Positions 57,068 to 64,000 of a stretch of 64,000 bases of DNA are shown one piece after another (within the stretch, counting starts at the first letter, position 1; every line of letters begins with the position of its first letter). The stretch lies in NCBI GenBank assembly GCA_947561585.1, contig CANNZV010000519.1, forward strand, positions 203,287-267,286, written 5' to 3'. The notes under the pieces are model-generated. The model did no database searches, was not told where the DNA came from, and was given only the letters and a program-made list of their open reading frames with translations. Source of the stretch: Caprella mutica (Eukaryota > Arthropoda > Malacostraca > Amphipoda > Caprellidae). The position numbers were made by a program, and so were the translations under genes.

Positions 57068-60000
57068 ATGTTATACAAAGCATTCATGAAATCACTCCAA
57101 ACTGTTCTGAAAATGAATGTCCGTGTAACCAAAAAGCCTTTAGTCATTGTATTAGGAGCCACAGGTACCGGTAAATCAAAACTGAGTATCGAGTTGGCAC
57201 AGAAATTCTCAGGAGAAGTCATTAGTGCAGATTCCATGCAGGTAAATGATTCAATTAAATACCTATTTATCTCCTAATGATAATTTCTAGCTTTATATAG
57301 TATTTTTGTTGCTATCATTTACTTTGTGTAACATACAATTAATTTGAATTATTTTTACCTACTGTATTTAGTTGATGATTGTCTCTATACCTTTTTCTGT
57401 CTCAATTAATTTTTAGCTTTATGTAGTATTTTTGCAGTCATCATTTATTGTGTAACATACAATCAATTTTTACACTATTTAGCTAGTTGTTGATTTCCTC
57501 TTCAGTTTTGTTTTTAATTTTCAGGTGTACAAAGGACTCGACATCACAACTAACAAAGTCACTGAAGAGGAGCAGCAGTGTGTGAAGCATCATTTGCTTG
57601 GTGTGGTGGACCCATTGGAGTCTTATCACATTCACGAATTTAGAAACTCAGCTGTGGATATAATAGCCAAATTAGAAAAGGAAGATAAGCTCCCAGTAAT
57701 TGTAGGGGGGACTCATTATTACATTGAAAGTATATTGTATAATGTTTTAATCAATTATGAAGATGAGTCTAAGAGAAAAGGAACAGATGAGAACTTAGAA
57801 GTGCAGCAAAATAATAAATCATCAGTAAGGTTAAAAAATGACCCTGACAGTTACTCGAAGGACATGACCGACACTACGGCTGATCTCTATTCAGAGCTGG
57901 AACAAATTGATCGTGAGAGAGCAGCTCAACTGCATCCTAATGACAGAAGAAAAATAATAGAGTAAATATAATATTCCCATAATAGAATCATATTATTGTG
58001 CTATATTTAAAGAAGCATGAAATTTCCATCATGTTCCATCATGCATTTCTTTGTCAATCTTTTTTATATCATCAGTAGCTACCTAAAGTAAAAGGCATAT
58101 GAAAATTTCAATTAAAGGCCAGAATTTGGCCCTAATGACTGATATATACACAGAAAATGACTGAATTTTCCGTTTTGGTCCCACCAACAAACCTGCACAT
58201 AATTGTTTAGGCTGTGAACTTGTTAATCAAACATTTAAGTTGTTTCATCCAACATTTGATTTGTGATTTTCATCTCTTGTTTTGATGCAAAATTTTAATC
58301 TCTTTAACTTTAAGTAGTTACTTATGATAGAAAAACTATCTTTAATTTATCAAATTAAACACAAATTCATACCCCAGGTCACTGAGAGTGTTTGCAAAGA
58401 GTGGAATGAAATATTCTGATCATCTGAGAGCTCAAAAAGATTCTTCAGGAGGCAACACACTAGGAGGAGGTCTGCGCTATCCCAATGCTGTCATTTTCTG
58501 GATACACTCTGACCAGGTAAACATTAGACAAATAGTTGTTGTTGGAGATTATATCTTTCTAGAGAGATTTGGACAGTTTGCTACTTTTGTTAGAAGTTAT
58601 GTAGTATATTAAATGGAATATGTATTTCTATGTGAAACATTGCTAGTGTCTCTAGAGAAATAATTTAGCATCTTCTTTCTTCTAGGTCCTAGGAGATACG
58701 TATACAATATTTTTAATTGTTAGTGTTTTAGTTATCAATTTCTGTAGCTACTGTAATTATGCCCTTTTATTCTCTGATAATAGTATAGATAGTGTAGGCT
58801 AAATCCATTATTATTCTAATATATCTCAATTTAGAGAATATTTCAATTACTTAATTTCCATAGGCTTGGTAGTTGAATATGAATTAGCTCTTGATATTTT
58901 TCAAAACACTTGTAGCTACCTACTTCATTTCCTCTTGAACAGATGATAACAGAGGTCATTTTTGTTGAAGATATTAAAAATTCTCACAAGTTTGTGCAAA
59001 AATAGAAAACCCTATTTTCGAGTTTAACAGATTTTAAAATGAACGTAGATCTGAACTCAAGTGAGTTGCACGGACTAAAGTAGGCGATTGTGATTTATGA
59101 GTTTAACCACCCACAGGATGTTTTAGACAAGAGATTGGATGACAGAGTGGACAATATGATGGAGAGGGGACTGCTGAAGGAGTTGGAAGATTTTCACACT
59201 AGGTACAATGAGATTCGACTCAAAGGAACGTCCGAAGGGAATCCCTCCAAGATAATCAAACTGGACGATGAGGTTGTGCCGGCAAATAATTACGAGTTGG
59301 GTATCTTCCAATCCATTGGCTTCAAAGAATTCCATGAGTATTTAATATTACCTCCAGAAGAAAAAGCAAGCAAGTTAGGTCAAAAACTTCTGCAAGAGGG
59401 TAAAGATAAACTCAAACAGGTGGGTTACTGTTAGATATGTTCCGCACTATTTGCCGATTTGCACAATCTTTCAACCCCTAATGCCGAGCGTGCGTTAATA
59501 CCTCAATTTTATTTATTATGATATCAAATACTAATATATGTGTAACGGGTCGATAATAAAAAAAAAGGCGGATCAGAAAGGCCAAAAGAAGCAGATCTTC
59601 TTTAAATAGTTAATAATTGTCATTTATTTTGAAACTCTCAACATAACTTTCTATCATTCAGTTTGTTGTATCCGCTAGTTTGTTGTAGCTACTGCACATT
59701 TCATGATTATTCAATAACCTTACAGGGAGGTTTAGTGGGGCAGTACGCTCCTTATTACACATATATTAATATTTGATTTAATAATAAATAGAATGAAGGT
59801 ATTAACACGCGCTTGGCACTAGGGGTTTAATAACGCGCAGTGCATTCTCGAGATTCTTAAATGGTGCGGAATATATACTCTAGGTTAATAACTTAATTAC
59901 CTTCACTTTTGACCTTTACACGTTTCCGTTTTCTCTCAGGTAACACGTAGGTATGCACGTAAACAGTTGAAGTGGATTAAAAACAGATTTGTCAGATCTG

Positions 60001-61655
60001 TGGACAGACAGGTTAGTCTTATAATATTGATAAGCAGTTATTAACGCTAGTACCTACTACCGAACAGTCGATTCGACTGCTTGGTAGTAGGTACTCAAAC
60101 ATTATTATTGGTAGATAGCTAGCTACTCGAATTTTTTTATTGTTTATATAACAAGACATTCATCAAAGAATAAATTATTTAATTTTTCTTCTAAGAGTGT
60201 CTCGTTTCAAGTAGCTTTTACCAATAGTAATTGATACAAACTTACAAATGTTTGAAAATTACCAAGCACTCAAATTATCTGCTTGGTACAGTTTAGTGTT
60301 AAATGCTGAACTATTCTTCATCTAGCTATCATATATATACTTGTTGTGGTACTTCACATAAGGCCATGCGCACACCAAGAGAGATGGTAGCAATATAGAA
60401 AGAAAGTATCAGCATACACCAAAAAAATAGTGAAAAAACCTATTAGCTACAGTGTACAATATCAAATCTATTCTTCATATGATGAATTAATGTGGAATTG
60501 AAGTGTGCTTACATAATTATCTGGTATCTTCGAATGCCTAAGCCCTAAATACTTGCAATCTTTTTCTCTCTCTCTCTCTCTTCAGACTCTTTTTCAGTGT
60601 GGGCACTAGATAGTGTTCAATCTTGCAATCTCTTTTGGTGTGTTCGCGGCCTCACTCTAAAATACATAATAATTCACAGTGATGATGTTTTCCATCTTCA
60701 GGTGCCCCCAATGTTCTCCCTGGACAGCAGTGACCCCTCTCTGTGGGAGCAGAAGGTCCTGTCACCTGCAGTGGCGGTGGTGCAGAGTGTAATTGACAAT
60801 ACAGAGTGCAGTGTGAAGCCGTTGGAGAGGGACACGGCAGTTGACCAGCAGGGTGAGGGCAGTTTAGAGCAGTAGTCAACAAGGCGAGGGCAGTTTAGAG
60901 CAGTAGTCAGCAGGGTGAGGGCAGTTTAGAGCAGTAGTCAGCAGGGTGATGACAGTTTAGGTTGAAATGTACTGACAGTAGAATTGCAGATAATGGCAGT
61001 TTATGTGTAGTTTTAGGGCAGCTCATTTACAGGGTGAGGGCCGGTTAATGGCAGTCTTACCGAAGATAATCAGCAGTTCAGTTGATGGCCTATGCTAATA
61101 TTTTCCCCAACATTCAGGATTGGAAGGAATGAATTACCTTTTCATTTTTGTGATAGATACATTGTGATTAATATTAATTTCTTTATGAAGGTCTTAAATG
61201 ATAATTATACCAATATCACTCATCATAAAACAAATAGCAAATTTCTCGATGATAATAGCTATATCTAATCATGCTGCTCCAAATAATAATATTTCCATGA
61301 TAATTTTATATCTCTATTAGTGTTTAGTTCTTAATTTTAAGGAGATAATGTATTTTAATAACTGTGCCTGCATTTCTCAGGGAAGTTCGAAAGGCACCAT
61401 TGCTCAGTGTGTGACAGACTCATCATTGGTAGACTGCAGTGGCGTGAACACCTAAAGAGCAACAAACATAAGAAGGTGCAGCTACTGAAGAAGGAGGAAG
61501 AGCTACTGAAGAAGGAGGAGGAAGAGCTACTGAAGAAAGAGGAGGAAGAGCTACTGAAGAAAGAGGAGCTACTGAAGAAGGAGGAGGAAGAGCTGCTGAA
61601 GAAAGAGGAGCTACTGAAGAAGGAGGAAAGTAAAGAAGAGGCGCTGGCTAGTTGA
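57068..61655 (+). CDS. TRIT1: tRNA dimethylallyltransferase (isopentenyltransferase), 7 exons
   Basis: Family role: transfers an isopentenyl group from DMAPP to N6 of A37 in tRNAs reading UNN codons, in mitochondria and cytosol. Exons: 57068-57241, 57525-57961, 58378-58516, 59117-59419, 59940-60011, 60702-60852, 61381-61655; all GT-AG, phases consistent, 1,551 nt, 516 residues (human about 467). Start: first ATG after the in-frame TAA at 57014; the next in-frame ATGs are 57086 and 57113. The N-terminus is basic with no acidic residue before about 42, as in a mitochondrial presequence. Motifs: P-loop GATGTGKS (30-37), ISADSMQVY (52-60), DITTNK (64-69), GGTHYYIES (119-127), RLDDRVDNM and [11 protein letters not shown] in exon 4, then [14 protein letters not shown] in exon 5. 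A U1-type zinc finger in exon 7 has C433, C436, H449 and H455. Oddity: the last ~55 residues are repeats of LLKKEEEE, a lineage-specific coiled coil. Introns 4 and 5 hold MITEs. Confidence 0.95.
59437..59873. mobile_element. MITE M7 filling TRIT1 intron 4
   Basis: TGTTCCGCACTATTTGCCGA and CCCTAATGCCGAGCGTGCGT face ACGCGCTTGGCACTAGGGG and CTTAAATGGTGCGGAATATA. At 437 bp it makes up most of the 520-bp intron. It contains an inverted AACAAACTAG module (TTGTATCCGCTAGTTTGTTG at about 59667). Confidence 0.82.
60039..60304. mobile_element. MITE M6 (copy 2) in TRIT1 intron 5
   Basis: TATTAACGCTAGTACCTACT and GATTCGACTGCTTGGTAG face TTACCAAGCACTCAAATTAT and CTGCTTGGTACAGTTTAGTG. Interior ACCAATAGTAATTGATAC matches 31608-31797. 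Confidence 0.78.
60561..60583. repeat. (TC)n tract in TRIT1 intron 5
   Basis: A TTTTTCTCTCTCTCTCTC run ending in TTCAG forms a strong decoy 3' splice site at about 60586, 115 bp upstream of the exon 6 acceptor at 60700-60701. Confidence 0.75.
60846..60960 (+). repeat. 31-bp tandem repeat spanning the exon 6 donor of TRIT1
   Basis: CAGCAGGGTGAGGGCAGTTT plus AGAGCAGTAGT occurs at 60846, 60877 (with GGCGAGG, donor lost) and 60908, then a partial copy at 60939 with GGTGATG. The first copy contains the used donor (60852|60853). The copies at 60908 and 60939 recreate CAGCAGG|GTGA. Using them would retain in-frame TAG from the first unit. Confidence 0.85.
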
Positions 61656-61849
61656 GGGCTGTGAAACTGGTATGCAGACGTTTCATAGAAAAATATTTCA
61701 TTGGCAGGGAGTTACGTCAACAAGAACTTTTACTTTGTCTTGATATGTCCACCGGCCATTTATGTTGACAGTTTCAAAGTAATCGTCTTTTTTTCTTGTC
61801 ATCTTTGTTGAGTTATCAAAAGTGATCTTCATATATTTATATATAAATG

Positions 61850-62219
61850 AAGATTAGTTTGAAATGGCAGTTTTGTAGTTTATTGTATCCGCTAGTTTGT
61901 TGTATTTCCCACTTCATGATTGTTCATCATCTCTTCATGAAAATTCGTTGACGAAATGTCCTATCGATGAAATGTCTTTTGACGAAACGTTTTGCAACCG
62001 TGAAACTAATTTAACAAATAATTTATAATTAGATCAAGGAAACGGTGATTAGTTGCTTTGATTTCTGTGAATAGTTTGCAAGTGCTAACGTTCCCCATTA
62101 CACATATTCTTTTTATAAATGAATAGAATGGAGGTAGCTATCAACGCACGCTCGACATTAGGTGGTTAAAATTGCGCAGCGCATATTAGAGATTGTGCAA
62201 ATCAGCAAAGGGTGATGAA
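61850..62219. mobile_element. MITE M7 (copy 2), right half, downstream of TRIT1
   Basis: TTGTATCCGCTAGTTTGTTG at about 61887, GAATAGAATGGAGGTAGC, AACGCACGCTCGACATTAGG and AGATTGTGCAAATCAGCAAA match the M7 interior and terminus. The left terminus was not found. Confidence 0.68.
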
Positions 62220-63700
62220 CATTTATATAACTAATTGAAGAAAGATATGATATATAGCTATTTCAAAAATTATTTTATAGTTTAATTTTTAAAGTTATGT
62301 GAATGGCGAGACTAAGCTACAGTCTCCTTTTAATTACAGAAACTTGTGCTGTGAAACCTTGAATTTCGTAGTAATTTTGATGAATTTAGACTTCATTTTA
62401 TACTAGGTACTGGGTGGTGAAATTGTGATTGTTTGAACATGATTTTGTTGAAGCTAATTCAATCAAATTTTAATGTTTTCTTTTTTAAGTAATTACCTAA
62501 TCTGATACAATGTTGTGATAATTATTATATCAATTAACTTAGTTGTTGGATTGAAAATTTTCCTTTTTAGTGCTATTTACCAAAGGCGTTTTGAAGTCTA
62601 CACTTAGCATTATTTGTTGGTTATGTAATATTTTACAGCTTCAAGCTGACAAGATGCTTGCTCAAAAATGTTTTACAACTATATTTAACCCATAGTAGCT
62701 CCAAGATATTTCATACCGGGCAATTTTTTAAATTTAAATCAATATTTTGGCTATTCATTTTTATATGATGGTAATATTGAAATAAACTTATATTTTTTTA
62801 TTAATTAGCTATGTCACTAGTGGCAAAATGGGGACTTGGATATGACATCATTTTATCAAGAAAAATCTACTCATTTCTGTTTTTCAATATGTTGAAGTCA
62901 ATAACCACGTACCGTAGCCTTAATGCATTAAAAAAAAAAATAGTTAATTAATTTTGTATACCATTGATCATTTCAGTAAGAACAGATTCTTAGTTATGTC
63001 ACTTTTGTATACAATATTGATAAAAAAAAACATTAGGGAAAAAGATGCATTGTTATTGTTCCACCAGTTACTCGCTGGACGCCCTTTTTCTCATGCTGCG
63101 TAAGGAAAATGTGCATGCAAAACGCTATGACTGAATAAACGTTTGTGTTTTATATGTCCACTTGATGCGGCAGTTTTTCATGCAACATTTTTTTAGAAAA
63201 AAAAAACGCATCGTCTGAAACAGGGTTAAGAAGTCCCAGTCCCCCCACTGTTTTTTAATTGAATATTGTGCTGGGTATTTTTCTACATTTTAATTTACTC
63301 AAGTTTTCAGTTGTCACCCTCCCTGTTACTGTCCTCTTGGTACCTATGGTCAATCATTCTTTTGAAAATATTCTCTAATAAAATATGAATTATGTATACC
63401 ACAAATTCTGTCAAATTTAAATGGAAGATGGCTTTAAATCTTAAAAAACATTTTAAAATAAAATTGATTCAGGGATGAAATAAAATACAACTTTAATATT
63501 CTTTTAAAAATTGTAATATCAATGCAAATTATTCCGCAGACAACCTGAGATGTGCAATCAGACTATGTACAAATATGTATATTTTTGTAGAAAACATCTA
63601 GCTATTGATATGGACGAACCACATGCAAGAAACTTAATTTTTGAAATATATAACAAAGAAGCTATAAAAATTTGCAGTCACTAATAACATTAAAGTATAA
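62220..63700. other. 3' flank of TRIT1, no supported gene
   Basis: AT-rich unique DNA. A possible polyadenylation signal AATAAA lies at about 62781, but the distance makes assignment to TRIT1 uncertain. Nothing else recognised. Confidence 0.5.
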
Positions 63701-63907
63701 AGGGCCGTACACACTCAGGGTTTTTTAAGTCTTTCCACCAGACTTTTTGCTAAGGTCCTCTTACTTTTTTTTCCATTAGACTTTCGAATAAATAATAATT
63801 ATATAGTTTTTTCTTATATGCTCTAAAAGTCTGGTGGTAAAAGTAGGAGGAGCTTAGCAAAAAGTCTGGTGGAAAGACTTAAAAAATCCTGCGTGTGTAC
63901 GGCCTTC
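63701..63907. mobile_element. MITE family M2 (copy 4), core-less
   Basis: AGGGCCGTACACACTCAGGG faces CCTGCGTGTGTACGGCCTT. GTCTTTCCACCAGACTTTTT faces its complement, and an extra AAAAGTCTGGTGG copy lies inside. The GGTATC core is missing. Confidence 0.9.
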
Positions 63908-64000
63908 AAGAGATAACAAAATGATCTAAACCTTCCAGAGCATAGACACGGCATTTACGAGACCCACATCAGTGTAGATGAAGTAGAGGAGTGACCCTAG

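Noticed and set aside
60597..60875. Independent 92-codon gene at the end of TRIT1
   Set aside because: It is TRIT1 exon 6 read through from intron 5 on the left and past the donor on the right.
63097..63230. Relative of the GTTTTTAAAACCGCGG region at 25.2 kb
   Set aside because: Only short AT-rich words and isolated CG-containing matches agree; no alignment I would defend.

Overview
The window reads as AT-rich nuclear DNA of an invertebrate animal, possibly an arthropod; the sequence does not let me name the species. The one gene I recognise firmly has a metazoan layout: seven exons with GT-AG introns of about 280 to 700 bp and a C-terminal U1-type zinc finger. I see no bacterial operons, tRNA or rRNA genes, or CRISPR arrays. 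By my hand estimate about 26 of 64 kb is tandem repeat, nearly all of it left of 49 kb, and much of the rest is short palindromic MITE-like elements. Layout. 1-7 kb: a MITE piece, arrays of 60, 41 and 28 bp, then a 15-bp satellite of about 3.6 kb growing out of one arm of a foldback element. Two short candidate exons at about 3.1 and 7.4 kb flank that satellite. 7.6-12 kb: a 45-bp array of nearly 97 units with a 1,575-bp higher-order duplication. 12-37 kb: MITEs, three more members of the 15-bp foldback family plus a degenerate relative, a 34-bp family built the same way, and several minisatellites. 37.3 kb: a small minus-strand exon that shares 36 identical bases and one reading frame with the 7.4-kb exon. 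37.8-49 kb: arrays of 14/26, about 42, 19, 32 and 21 bp. 51.5-53.9 kb: a minus-strand Ser-rich gene relic with nine in-frame TAA/TAG and no internal TGA over about 2.1 kb. 55-57 kb: an unassigned ORF and a nested MITE cluster. 57.07-61.66 kb: TRIT1, tRNA dimethylallyltransferase, 516 codons by my reconstruction, complete and apparently functional. 62-64 kb: gene-poor flank ending in one more MITE. The most interesting pattern is mechanistic. Three sequence-unrelated repeat families (15, 34 and 32 bp) share one architecture: a hairpin centre, a short arm of zero to a few units, and an opposite arm expanded into a satellite. The window holds what look like successive states: an unexpanded founder at 22.45 kb, both arms expanded at 17.66 kb, and one arm expanded at 3.2, 27.0, 19.3 and 45.5 kb. 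A second pattern is modularity: MITE families with unrelated ends share the same palindromic core.
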